Shown piece after piece: positions 38,525 through 50,900 of a DNA stretch of 64,000 nucleotides. The DNA is from Lycocorax pyrrhopterus obiensis (lineage: Eukaryota > Chordata > Aves > Passeriformes > Paradisaeidae), in NCBI GenBank assembly GCA_014706295.1, contig JACSVZ010000007.1, forward strand, positions 56,434,975 through 56,498,974, in the 5' to 3' direction. The notes beneath the pieces are model-generated. The model was not told where the DNA came from and searched no databases. It saw only the letters and a list, made by a program, of their open reading frames with translations. Within the stretch, counting starts at the first letter, position 1, and each line of letters opens with the position of its first letter. A program made the translations under genes and the position numbers.

Positions 38525-38645
38525 CAGAATCATAGAATGGTTTGGGTTGGAAGAGACCTTAAAGATCATCTCATTTTAACCCCTTGCCATGGGCAGGGAC
38601 ACCTCTCCCTAGACCAGCTTGCTGAAAGCCCCGTCCATCTTGGCA
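38525..38645 (-). mobile_element. CR1 LINE 3'-end fragment
   Basis: Starts cagaatcatagaatggtt, then 'tgggttggaagagaccttaa' and 'agatcatctcattttaaccc', followed by 'gccatgggcagggacacctc' and 'agaccagcttgctgaaagcc'. This is the reverse complement of a CR1 3' end of the common 'ggttggaagagaccttaaagatcatc' type. About 120 bp. Confidence 0.95.
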
Positions 38646-39406
38646 TGAGCATGACTCTGTTCTCACTGAGCCATCAGTGAGTCTGTCCCCTTGATCCACT
38701 CCTCACAGCCACAGCTCCTCTTGGCTATGCCTGGCTGGATGACCTTGGTCTTGGGAAATGTTCCATCTTGACCAGAAAAAGGTCTGAGACTGTGGGTACA
38801 GTCAGCAAAGTCAGGGAGGCCCTTGTGAGCTTTAGGCTGCAAAAGTGGGATACAGAGAAAGGGTTTGTGTGCCTTTGTGGCTGTGGCTTGAGCCAACAAT
38901 GAGAAATAAATTGGGCAAGAGCAGTGCCAGCATTTAGACTTTGAGGCCATTCGTTGCTCATTTCAAAGCCCAGGTGCTTTGAAAAGCATAACACTCAGAT
39001 TCACTGCCTGTGTCATTCACCTTTTTTCATGAGTGTTTTGGAGGAAAAAACCCATTAAGGTCACACATTTAAAGAAATACCCCAAAACCTACAAAGCCGT
39101 GAATGATTCTAAGAGGTCACTTTCAGCTGTCATTTCAAGGTTTTTGGGTAGATGTTTAGCATCCTTGGGGAGCAGTAGCTTCATCTGAGTGATTGACACC
39201 TGTCATATTAAAAATATGGACTGGTGAGGCTTCCATTTCCAAGAATGGAGACTATTACCCTGGCCCAGAGATGAGCTTAAAATCACAACCATGCCTTACC
39301 TTCAAGTGGTTTTTCCTAGATTTTTAGAGCTGCTACGTGGTCTCATCCCACCCAAGATTTTATAGAGACTTTTTTTCTCCAGCCTAGTCAATATATTTTT
39401 CCCAAA

Positions 39407-39444
39407 CCACCACCACCACCATAAATGAATAAATAAATAAATAA
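39407..39444. repeat. CCA and AATA microsatellites, adjacent
   Basis: A CCA trinucleotide run (39407-39420) is followed directly by an AATA tetranucleotide run (39428-39444). Confidence 0.9.
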
Positions 39445-39776
39445 TCCTACATCCCAAAAGCAGATCAATTATTCAGGGTGCTTCCTGGGCATAAAATCTC
39501 TGGAGTAGCAACATTTAAGAGGCTGTGGATCAGCTACTTTGCAGTGCCATGAAAATTTCATGCTGTCTTGGCAAGGAAGTTAGTGAGTCAGGCAAATGAG
39601 CTCTTATGCCGTCTCCCTGACCCCGATGCAGGCATACACAGTTTCGGATTACAGCTGTGTGTGTTTGGCTCCGAGAGGAGAGATCCAAATGCATTTAGGC
39701 CTTTGGCATCCAAGGAGTCTGAGTTTCAGATGTGCAACACCATTAGACATGTTTTGAAAATTTCAGTCCTGATGGC

Positions 39777-39837
39777 CATAAAATAAAAAAACCAAACAAA
39801 CAAAACCCCAAAAAACCAAAAAAAAACCCCCAAAACC
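39777..39837. repeat. A/C-rich low-complexity tract
   Basis: About 60 bases composed almost only of A and C on the plus strand, with irregular A3-9 and C2-5 runs. Confidence 0.9.
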
Positions 39838-40259
39838 GACAGATGGATTATTCGTTTCTAAATGCAAAGATTCAAGCCATGCACAGAACATCTACCTGAG
39901 AGTAAATTTATTGACCTGATGGCACTGACTCCTCCTGCCCCTGGCCATTATTCCTACAGCCCCAAGATTGTGTGTCTCACCTGGCCTGCAAAGTGTGGCT
40001 GGAGGTGGAAAAGAAGTGGAAACAGAAAATGTGTCAACTAGTTGCTAAAGTGTTGAAGTTTAAAAAAAGCCGAGTGTGGGGGAAATGAGAGAAAATGAAG
40101 AAGAAAAAGCAGAACAGTAGACCCAGCAGGCACATTTAGCCACAGCGGAAGCAACTACTAAAAAGCGAAAATCTGAATTTTCGAGTTGCTTACAGCTTGG
40201 TTACACCGACTTTGCTGTGCTGTGTTGCTGTATTTGCTGCTCCTGACTGTCACACTCCC

Positions 40260-40430
40260 ACGCTCTCCTGCAAGGCGCCAGGACCAGTTCATTCACCTCG
40301 CAAATCTTCTCTGCTTCTCCGACGAGGCTCTGCCAGCCCGGGGATGCTCCAGCCTCGAGCTGGAGGTACCGACTGTGGCCAGACGGTGTCACGCTAATCC
40401 CGCGGATGCTCGGCAGCCGGGCGTTCATCT
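40260..40430. promoter_or_regulatory. Small CpG-rich block
   Basis: About 15 CpGs in about 170 bases in otherwise CpG-poor surroundings. It is shorter than a usual CpG island. It could be an orphan island, a distal regulatory element or an old GC-rich exon. No recognised protein in any frame. Confidence 0.35.
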
Positions 40431-40549
40431 CCCAGCCACAAGCACTGCAGTGGAGGTGCCGCCTGTCCTGCTGCATTAATGCCTTCCCAAGCTCTCCTTT
40501 TTTGTACCAATCACACAGCACAGAAGGTGCCATTAAGGCTTTAAAATTT

Positions 40550-43140
40550 AATGAGCTCTAATAAAACCTCTCCCTGTGATATACAACCCAAGAACAGGCT
40601 ATGCTGCAGGGAGATTGCATTGTGTGTCTTTATATCTGTCCCTCCTCTCTGTTTTAACTATATATTCCCAATCACTTTAATAGCATTTCTGCATCTTTAT
40701 GTTGTGGAGTTATTGCAGATTAACTCCTTAAAGGCAGGTAGGTGTCTAATTGTCCAACGTGGGGTATCTGCCCCACCCAGCCGGAGTGTTTGCATTCCTG
40801 ACACCCTGATAAATGCAAACCTGCCTAAACCTTGGCTTGGCTGAAATGATCATGCCTAAATCCTGCTTGATGACTTCCCAGCCCGCGGAAACAAAGGGGA
40901 AGTCTGTCCTCTCTCCTGATTTGATGAAGAGTTCATCCTCTAAATTTACAGGGCGCAAGCAGGCCTGTAAGTGGCTCTATCCCATAAGCTTTCTCAGCAC
41001 ACCAGTGTTCTGCACTGGAAACAGATGGCACTGGTCTAAGCCCTCTCTCAGGCTGTTGGAAACCCAGACTGAACTTCTATTTCCTATGTAGAGCCTCCCA
41101 TGTCCTGAAAATGTGCTGTGAGCATCCAACTGTTAGATCCTCTGGGGTCTGGTCTCAAAGTCTCCTGCTGAAGCTGTTCCATGTGGTATAAATAATTAAA
41201 GATTCACCAGACCAGAGAGAAGAAGTGGAAGATGGACTCTCCTTCCCCACAGTCAGGACACTCTTGTGTGTAATGTGAGAAAGTCAAGTTACAGGTTCCT
41301 GCTTCAGTGAGCAGCTAACCAGCAGCACATGTTGGACCAGCTCCAAGAGGAGAGGCTGAGACCCCCTCTTCCCAGGACCATCCAGGGCCTGCTCATTTGG
41401 GCATTTCCCTGAAACAGAAGAGAAAGAAAACCAAGAGCAACCTGCAAAATCTGCAAGCCCCTTCATTGCTGATGTGAGAGCTGAGATGTCTCTGTGGGAA
41501 GGACCTGAGCTATCTCACATGAAGCCTGAAGGATGAGCTGGATCAGAAGGGTGCATCCAGCTCTGTGTCTGTCTCCAGCCTTGGCTGAAGGCAGGTTCTG
41601 GTGGAAGAGCAAAACCACAGGGTAAATCTTTAACAATACCTTCCCAGGACACGCACTGGACCCAAGAGGATGACCCTGGTCATCTCACCTATGCTCCCTG
41701 TGGTTTATTATTGTGCCTTACCCAGTTAGATCATTTCCTATGAACTTAAGCCCCTTATCTTTCTTGTACCTGTGGCAGAGGGCTGGACAGCCAAATGTGA
41801 ACTGGGAGATCCCTGGGGTGGCCGTGTGCCTCAGAGGTGAGCACAGCAACTTGTCTGCAGGTTTGCTGCTGTGCAGCACCGAGCATCGTGCATGTCTGAG
41901 GCCCACAGGCACCACCACAGCACAGACCTGAGTGCTGGTTCTGTGGTTTTCCACCATAAGTGACACCAGTCTCTATTGTTTTTCACCTGATACTTTTCTT
42001 TAATGACCTGGGTGTGCAAGAGCATCTGAAGTGATTTTATTTTAGTCTCAGATTGGGTTTGCTCATTTTGCAAAAAGAAAGGGGAAAAGAAAAAGTGTTT
42101 CTTTTTGAAATAAGCCTCCATCAAAAGATCTATCAATTCCCCAGTCTGCTGTACCATTTTTAAAGAGGAGGCAAGGTGTGGAAAGAGAGTCAGTATTTCC
42201 ATTTGGTATATTTGGAAAGAAAGGCAAGTGCCCAGGTCTGAAGAAGAAAACTCCAGGCTAAGTTTAGGAGCTTCTATTTCAGACTTGAAAAACTGTGAGT
42301 ATCTGAATTTATCCAGATCAGTAGTAGAGCTAATGAAAAGTGTTTCTTCGCAGACCCTCCCCAAAGGATATCCTTACATCACCTCAGCTGGCTGTGACAC
42401 TTGGCAGAAATGAGTGGAGCTGCACAGGTGTTAAAATTCAACAGTACACAGAAAACCAAGGCTCTCGTGTAGGGTCCTTGTTAGGAAGGTTTTTAAGCAC
42501 CTTTAAACATGTTTGCAATTCCCCTGATTTCAAGTCAAGCTCCTTGCTTAACACATTAAAAGGCAGAATGACTTCGCTTTGGGAGCCCTGGAGACTTCAC
42601 GGAGAAGTTGTTTGACCTCCTTGTGTCTCAATCCATCCAGAACACGAGAGTGAAAAATAAACAGCACCTCATTAAAAAAGAAATAGATAGTGTGACTGAC
42701 CTGAGCTTGCCTTGGTAAATAAATTACAAAGCCATAAAACTGCTTGAGGAGCTGCTTTGCCCCTTTGAAACAACACCCACTTCAGTCACTCTAAACACAC
42801 CGTGCTGGGGGTGATGCAGAGTAATCGCCGAGGAGCTCTTATCATTATCTGCCTGTCAAGCCCCCATACATTCTTCCTTGTCTGAGCTAAGCAGAAATTA
42901 CAAACCAGCGATGAGAGGTTGCAATAAACACCAAAAGAGGCTGATTTACCCACGAGCTTTCCCAGCTGTTCTTGCCACGCAGAAGCATCCCAAGGTCAAA
43001 TTTATACCTGTGTTGTCCTCTGTTCCCAAAGGACTCACCCTGATAGTTCAGATACCTGGGGTTTTAGATGCTTCTGCTCTCAATGCTGTTTGCTGGGATG
43101 CCCTGCATTTCCTTGGTAAGTAGCAGGGTTTGTGAGGCTG
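40550..43140. other. Intergenic stretch, no gene recognised
   Basis: Unique-looking DNA. A 177-codon minus-strand open frame (41831-42364) is not recognisable. Paired TTATC / TTATCT GATA-type sites lie at 42839-42850. Confidence 0.6.
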
Positions 43141-43147
43141 GCACGAA

Positions 43148-43216
43148 CAGCTGGACTGGATGGTGCTGGAGTTACAGTGGGAGTCTTCCAGCTCAGGGTA
43201 TTCTGTGATTCTCTGA
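43148..43216 (+). mobile_element. CR1 LINE 3' tail fragment
   Basis: Sense-strand CR1 tail: 'cagctggactggatggtgct', then 'gtcttccagctcagggtatt' and 'ctgtgattctctga', with the octamer-type terminal repeat. Diverged and under 80 bp. Confidence 0.8.
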
Positions 43217-46200
43217 ATAAGGAGCAAAACAGCCAAGGACTGCTGGGAGAAGGGTCAGAGGAGTGATCTGGGATCTTGAAGACTAAAATAAACAGCCTAC
43301 CAAAGTTTGGGACTGGTATGGGTCTGTTTAAGCACTGAGATGACAGAGTTTGTCTGAATGAAAATCAGGCCCTCAATTTCAGCATCAAATCTGAATGCAG
43401 AGTGGAAAAGTCCCATGGTGTAAAACCAAAAACTGTCTCTAGAAATGTATTTGTAGGGAGTTCACCACAGATGGGGATAGATACCGATATAACAGGATTG
43501 AAAGTGGGGAAAGGCTCCATATACCATACAACCAGGTGAAGCATGATCCTGTGCCACACAAACCAAATGCACAGCATCCCATCAAACAGAGCAACCTTCA
43601 GCTTCCTGCCCAGTGCTGCATGGATTATCTGCCCATGGATTACCTTCTCATGACCTGAAACTCTCATCCTGCCCATTCCCTCATCCCTGGATAGCCTCTG
43701 TCTTTGGGAATGCAACCTGCCAGGGGTCACACGGAGAGATTACAGCCTAGACATTTAAGCTACATCAACACCTGTCCCTGTGCTGTGTCCTAAGGGCAGG
43801 ATGGCAACAGGATGTTTCCTCCCATGTGTTAACAGAAACCTTCCTGATGGACCATGGTCCCATCAAAGAGAAGGTGCAAACTTGCTTTTCAGTAGCTGCA
43901 GAATCAGTGCTTAACTAATGTGGAACTGCTGAGGAGAGATAGTTTCTTGGCATGGTCTTTCTATGCTGCCTTTAAATTCTTGTGTAATTAAAAAGAAGCA
44001 AGGAAAAAACCCCAAACCACAACAAGCACCACTTTTTATTGCTCCCCCTATGCTTAATGAAGTCCTAAGGATTAGAGAAATGTGCAGACAAGATACCTGA
44101 GCATGGCAGAGCAGAGCTTGCAGGCTGTACCCAGCCAGCTGCTGGCACTGCACGCAGCCAGTGTGGCTGCAGAGGATCTGTGAGTGATTCAGGTCACTTA
44201 TTATCCAGGACCGCGAGGTTTAGGTACAGTGAGTGGAGAGAAACAACTGTGGCACTTACATTAGGTACCCAAATGCCCTTTGTCCTGGGCAGAAGGTGTG
44301 ATTTCGTGTGTCCTGACAGCTCCTCTCCCTTCTGCTCAACCGTGGGAAAGGCTCCGTCACAACCAGACGCTGTAAGACGAGGATGGAGTTTTGCCTTTGT
44401 TTTTAACCATCTAAGCAGCTGTGCCGTGCCTCTGAACGAGGCTGAGATGCATTTGAAAAGCAGCTAAATGGCAATCTCTGCATTTGAGGGCAATCACATT
44501 TATTATTTAATTTTACTGCTTAGTGTTGCATGACGTTGTTCGTCTTGAGGGGGGCATTTATTGGGAGAAGAGCAGCATTCCAGGCAGAACCATAAGTTAG
44601 ATTTCCATGATATAAATATTCCCCTACATACAGTGCAGTGAAAGGAGCTGTTTGCTCAGGATGAGCGAAAGTATTTTGTTGGCCTCCTCTCACAGCAACT
44701 CATCTCGGGCCATACCCTGTGGGCTCTTGCTCAGATGGGTTTCTTGATGCTATCAGCAGCAGCAGCAGCATATCTGCAGATGTCTTAGGGGTACAAACCT
44801 TGGCCAAGCCACCCCAGGAGCCCGTGGAGTTACCCTGACGCACTCTGTTTTCCAGCTCGAGCTGTTTTGGGCAGTCTGGATGACTTTATGGGCAGATTCC
44901 CTCAGGCTTGTATGTGCTGAGCAATATTTAATGGGACGTCTTGAGGTGTGAGAGGCCATCCAGGCTGAGTGGGGACTTGGGACTGGCCGTGACTTGGAAA
45001 TATTGCGTATAGTTAAGATCTGCACACTCCAGTGAGATAGTTAATGTGGTTAAAATCAATGGGCTGTGCTAATTTACCTCAGCTGAAGCCTGCATTTCAC
45101 ATGGCTTTTCAGTACTTCCTTTAAACTCTCTTAATTCCAATGTTTAATTGCAAACAAACTGGCTGATGGATCAGTTAAAGAAAAATCTACTGTAAAGGGT
45201 CAAGGATTTAACCTGTACTATCTCTATGACTCCCATGCAGATCTTTCAGACCAGTTATTTGCATATGTTAAAATCTAATTTGAATTGTTCATCACAGAGA
45301 ACTAGGTAAGCTTTTTTTTTTTTTAAATGAGAGATGTAACTTCAGGGCACTATTAAATTCTAATTAAAAATCAGTCAAAAGCACCCTTTTGTTGGTGTTT
45401 GTGCCTGCAGCAACACTTCCACTGTGGTATCAAAAGCTCAGTTCATTACTTCTTAATTAATTTTGCCTTGAGAAGCTCTAAGTTCTCAGAGGATCTGTTG
45501 GGTTTTCAGAGCGTTGTCTACATCGTGTTTGCTTGTACACAGCAGCCACAATGACATTCAGATCAGGAATTCTTAGCCATGTAATCCAATTTGATACAAT
45601 GTCTGCAGCCTGCCAGCTTTTGGGAATCTGAAAGATGCCTGAAGTTCACAGCACAGAGGATATCCTGCCCGGAGCTACTGGTGTTGTAGGGATTTTCCCA
45701 TCTCCCTATTCCCAGTGTGCCTATTTTACAGTTGAAAACGTTGGTATATAGGTTGATTTTTATTTCTTTTTTGTGAGGAAGATCATGATGAATATGAAAC
45801 TAGCCTTGCTCGTGACCCCGAAGAAATCTTGTTTGGAAGTACTTGACTTGGCCAAGATTTTTTTCCTCCACCAGGCTCCTGGAGATGTGCATGTTTTTTT
45901 CTTTCAAGATAAGAATCCTGCAATCCTGATCTCCCACTGCAGATGATTCATTTCCCCTCTTGGCCCGGCTGTGTGCGCACGTGTCTGAGGGTGGTGAGCC
46001 GGAGCTGACCGGTGCCTCGGGACAAAGAAAGGAAAGAAGGGAAGAGGGTGGAGGAGAATAATCTACCCAGTCCCAGGGCACATTTTTCACTGGTTTAGGG
46101 CATTTTCAGCAGAACAGTTTTGGTGACGAACAGACCATAAATGTGCTTGGGGTGGCTTGAACATCCGAGCACTCCTCAAACTCTACAAGGCAAGGGTTTG

Positions 46201-46936
46201 GCAGGAGAGTGTGAACCAAACTTGCAAATGTCCCTCTGAGCTGGGCCAAGGGGGACATCTGTAGCTGCTGTCTGTGCCAGGAGGGACCTAGATGATATAA
46301 ATTTTCATTAGGAGCCTTTGTATTAAGCCTAGTTTGCACAAGCAGACCCTGTAACTATCAAAGGCAATAGTTCAAATCTGCCTTCATGTGTGTCCAAGTC
46401 TTCTTGCTGCAAGGCACAGAGTTAGATGGGTGTGGCTGAGGGAGCTGTGGATGAAAAAACAGTATAAATTGGGAGTGAGGAAGGCTTAAAATGAGATTTT
46501 GAGGCAATGTCAGCTTCCAGCTTCCCCCTTGGAGAAAGTGCACAAAAAAAAGGGAAAAAAGTTAAAAATAGAAAGAAAAGAAACCTTGATGAGTGGACGT
46601 GGGCAAGGTGTTTTTGATTCTGGGGGAAGCTCCCTCCTTTCCCCTGGTTATCCTGTCCTTTTCTTCAGCAACACTTCAGAGAAAGCTTTCCTCTCCTCTC
46701 CTCAAATGCTGATTTTGGGGCAGAACAGTGGCTAGATATTTTGCTCCTCCTCTTCTCTGCTGGGGATGGTGAGGGGGCTGAGCAAGAAAACAGACTGGAC
46801 AGCTTATAAAGTACCCTCTCAGCTCTCTCTTTTCAGAGCCTGTGCACACTGGCACCAGCAGAAGCAGATCTCAAGGCTGAGGTCCTGAGCCCTGCCTGCC
46901 CCTTCCCTGTTGCCAGAGCCACACTTAACAGCAGAC

Positions 46937-46971
46937 TGGATGGATGGATGGATGGATGGATGGATGGATGG
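46937..46971. repeat. TGGA microsatellite
   Basis: 8.75 perfect copies of TGGA; likely polymorphic. Confidence 0.97.
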
Positions 46972-47937
46972 CTCCGCATCTGAATGGTCTCATTTCACAT
47001 TGTGGAGGCCAGGAGAGGTTGAAAATCAATACCAGCTTTGGTCGATAAGCTGCTGAGTTTGGTTCTCCTGCTCTGTCACAGAGCATCAACACTCAACAAC
47101 AAGCAGCTACCGGCTGAGATAAGCATCCAGCTGAGTTGAGAAAGCTGCAGCCCTGCCTGTGTCAGGGAGAGATGGTCATTATTTCTTTCTGTCCTCAGAA
47201 AAGAGCCAAAGCCTCAAGCTTTTGAAGCTGCAGTTGTAGATGTGCTAAGTCAGTGTGTAGCCTTCAGCTGTGGCCAGAGCTGTGTTGTGCCAACAAAGAC
47301 ACGTCAGTCCTGGAGAGAATAAGCCGAAAGTTTCCTCAGCTTCGATTTTCAGGTTCATTCAATTTTGCCAAGTTTTTGTTAGTGACAGGCAGCAGACCTG
47401 AGCCTAGTGTACCCCAGAGATGTCTTCATTCAAATGTCAAGACCCACAGGGGATGTGGAGCTCAGAGAGAAGACAAGGGGAAGGATGGACGTGTTCTTAC
47501 CTGAGATGTAGGAGCAAAGCTGGCCTGGTTTTCCATGGAGGAAAAATCACTGCAGGACTGTGCCAAGGCCGTAGTGGTACAAAGATAGCAAATTTCAGGG
47601 GAAAACAGTGAGGTCCTTGCCTATTCCTTGTGCCTGGATAGGACAAATTTCTGTGATAAACTGCAGGATGTGATAGCAATTCTGGGTGAGGAGGTGAGCA
47701 AGGCTGCAGATTAGTTTCAGCAGGAATCCCTCATATAGTTGAACCCACCCCTCTTCTTTTTCTGCTGAGAACATCCAGCCATGGGGCTATCACTGCAGTC
47801 TGTGCAAGACCTCCTGGCAGGGAAAGCAAGCCACTTGTGAAAGACTTCCTAAGGGAAATTCTTGCAGCCACTGAGGTTTAGCGTACTTGAAAATGTACAT
47901 AAAGGAAAAATTCTTGTGTAGGACAGAGGATGGCCTG

Positions 47938-47957
47938 GATAAGATAAGATAAACAAT
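47938..47957 (+). promoter_or_regulatory. Three tandem GATA-factor sites next to a forkhead-like site
   Basis: GATAAGATAAGATAAACAAT contains three GATAA cores at 5-base spacing, the last merging with a forkhead-like ATAAACA. Site match only; function is inferred. Confidence 0.35.
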
Positions 47958-50900
47958 CTTGTCAGGCTCTCAGAGCCTGTTTGTTTATACACCACATCTC
48001 ATCAAGTGAGGGTGTATTGGCAGCATCCTCCAGCCTGTACCTCCTCGCTTGCATCTGGGCAGAAACCCAGCAGAGGCTGAGCCCAGCTGCAGAACTGAGA
48101 GGGCAAGTGGACCTTCTCCCTCATCTCCTGCTCCCCTTCCAGTCCCTCTCCTTCTCTCACCTCCCTACTACCCCTTCCACCGGCTGTCCTCAGGAAGAGC
48201 TGGCCTTTGGAGTACGTGCCTCTGACCACCCTGCACTCAGCGCTCTGGGATTACCAGGAGCAAGTTTCCGAGGAATTCATTTGTCATTGCTTGCTAAATA
48301 AATGGAGTGTGATAAGAATCTGCATTCTGCTTCCATAAAAACCTGTAGATGCTGTCGCTGGTGTCTCAGTAGTTTCTCACAAGAATGCCCAAGTCACTTA
48401 TTCTTCTGCATAAAAGCCGGAAAGGGCTGCCTGGCTCAGCTGGTGTGGTTAGTTCTTGGGAGGGAGCCTCGGCACTTTCATTATCAGCAGTTGCCACGAA
48501 GTGTTGGACAGGGAGGGCTCAGCAGCACAGCAGGAAAAGGGTTTCATATCTGGAAATAATCTTGTAGAAGTCTCTCCTAGGCCTGAAATTCTTGGCAGCA
48601 GCCTTCCATCCAAATTTCCTGAGACAGCAAGGGGCTTTCATCCTTTGGTAAAGCCTGGCAAGTTTCACATATTTTTGAAAAGCAAATAATTTTTTTTTAA
48701 ACTCCACACGACAGGAAGTATAAAAAGAATACATCTAGTCCCTTTTTATGATGGGCATAAACCAACATATTCCACAAGTCATTTCCTCAATTGTCTCCTT
48801 AGGAACAGATTTAGCTCCAGAGCACCTGAACACCAGATCTTCAGACACCTGATGGCTGCTGATATTAGTGTGATTTAGTTGGCTGCTTAAATATCTCTTC
48901 AAATTAAGCCTGTGCTGCTTTGTATGTGTTAATACATTTATTCTCATAAAATCTCTCTGAAGCAGGGTTGTATTTCAAGGGTTGGGGTGCAGGGGCAGAG
49001 TAACATAAGGTCACATTTTCTGAAGAGCCTGGAGTAAATCCCAGCAGACTGAAAACCCTTCCCCTGCAATTTGTCTAGTGTCTGGGGATAACATTCACAT
49101 CTCCATCCTCCAAACTTGGATTGAGCGGTGCCAAGCAGGCATCAGCTAGACCTCATTAGCTCCAGTAGTCTTTTAATTTTTCTATTAATACATGGAGTCT
49201 TTCCATTATAGAAACACCAGGCATTGGGGAGGGAGAGGATGACTTCTGTGCTTCAAATAGGTCTTCACAAAAGGGCTAAAAAAATCCCACAGAGCACCCA
49301 AGATAACATTGTCGTCTGTAATCTTAGTAACGCACCCCAAATGAAAAGCATTCTTGTTGTGAAACTCTCAGGTTGCTGTTTTGTTTGCTCCTTATTAAGA
49401 GTTAATAAACAAAAGTGTTTGGGTTAATTTTGTCATGTGTACTGTGAGTTGCTAAGGAACACGGCTCCACTCTGCCTGAAGTCTCTGTAGTGAGACAACT
49501 GAGAGAGGCATTAAAGTGCTGTAAAATAAATGGGATGGAGCACGTTACAGTGTACCAGGCCCTGGCCTGCGATTTGGAGCATTTTCTTCGTTTTAGGTGT
49601 AGAAAAGCCAAAGAAACAGAGTCCAGCTGACATAGCAAGGGCAAAGGCTGGCAGGTGGAACCTGTGCAGTTCTGGCTGAAAGATGATGCCTTTCTGGTCT
49701 GGGTGTGATGTGCAGCAGGAGAGCAGGCACCAAAGGGCCAAGGTGGGGAGAGAGGAAATTATCACAAGATCTGGGAGGTTTATGGACAAGATTTTTGGTC
49801 AGGAACAGGTGGAGAGGGCTTGGTGTCTCTGACGATTCTACATGGTGGCCCATCATAGCAGGGAAGGCACATCCCATGTTGTGAGGTGATACAGGGGCTA
49901 GAGTTCCACCACACTTCCCTGAGGCTTCCCAAAGAAAAGGCTCTCTGGGATGGCTTTTAGCACCCAGCAGGGCCAGGAAGGCCAGGCTGGGAGAGAGGAA
50001 AAGCTGGATTAAATGGTGACCATGCGAGTGCTCTGGGCAGGAGCCTGCCTGTCATGGAGGGCTGAGGGAAAGGCTGTGATTTTGCCACAGCCTTCAGACA
50101 AACGGACTTCTCTTTAGAATGGTGATTATCACCATCATATGAATGCAAACTGAGAATCATTTTCTGCAGACAAGTACAAAAAGAGATACTGTGTGTAGGG
50201 TCTAATTTCACACTGAAAGCAAGTAGCAGAAAACAAGACACTATTTTAACAGCAATAGAGAGGGAGCACGTTGCTGGGCTGGGAAGTACCAGGGAACACT
50301 CTTAAAGGGTTTAACACATCTCTTTTGCTTAGTTTGCAGGCATTATTCGGTTTTTGAAAAAAATCCTAATTTGGATCAGAGAATTTCAATCTCTCAGAGT
50401 GATGTTAGAAGCTGAGTAGTTTGTCTCTGCCTCAGTCTCCTCCCGGGACACGTTTTTCTCAAGAAAGGTGCACGTATGTTTGGGTTGAGGATGCTAAAAG
50501 AATAATTGCACACATGTTGCTTAGGATCATTTCTGTCCCAGGACTGGAGATACAGTCTGAATAAAGCAAATCAAGTTACAAAAGTCTTTTATTGGTCCAT
50601 TTGTAGGGTGAGGCACAAGTTTTCAGCATATGTCACAGCTTTCAGAATTACAATTTCAATGCAAACACTAATGTGTTCAGGATACAGTTTTTCAAATGTG
50701 AATTTTCCCCTCGGATTCAGTGACTTTAAATAGTATCAATTCTACTGCAAATTGAGCAGTGTTTGGAGGAGAGGGGAGAGAAATGAAATCCGGGAATACC
50801 AATCAGCCAAGGCAGATGCTGGAGGAATGTGAGCAGTGCAAGTTTCAAACTTTCAGGGCTTCCCAGATTTCTCAGGGCTAAACTAATACTTGTTGGTGTG

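Noticed and set aside
46937..46971. TGGA repeat considered as a coding repeat
   Set aside because: Perfect tetranucleotide units shift frame with each copy and no surrounding frame is coding.
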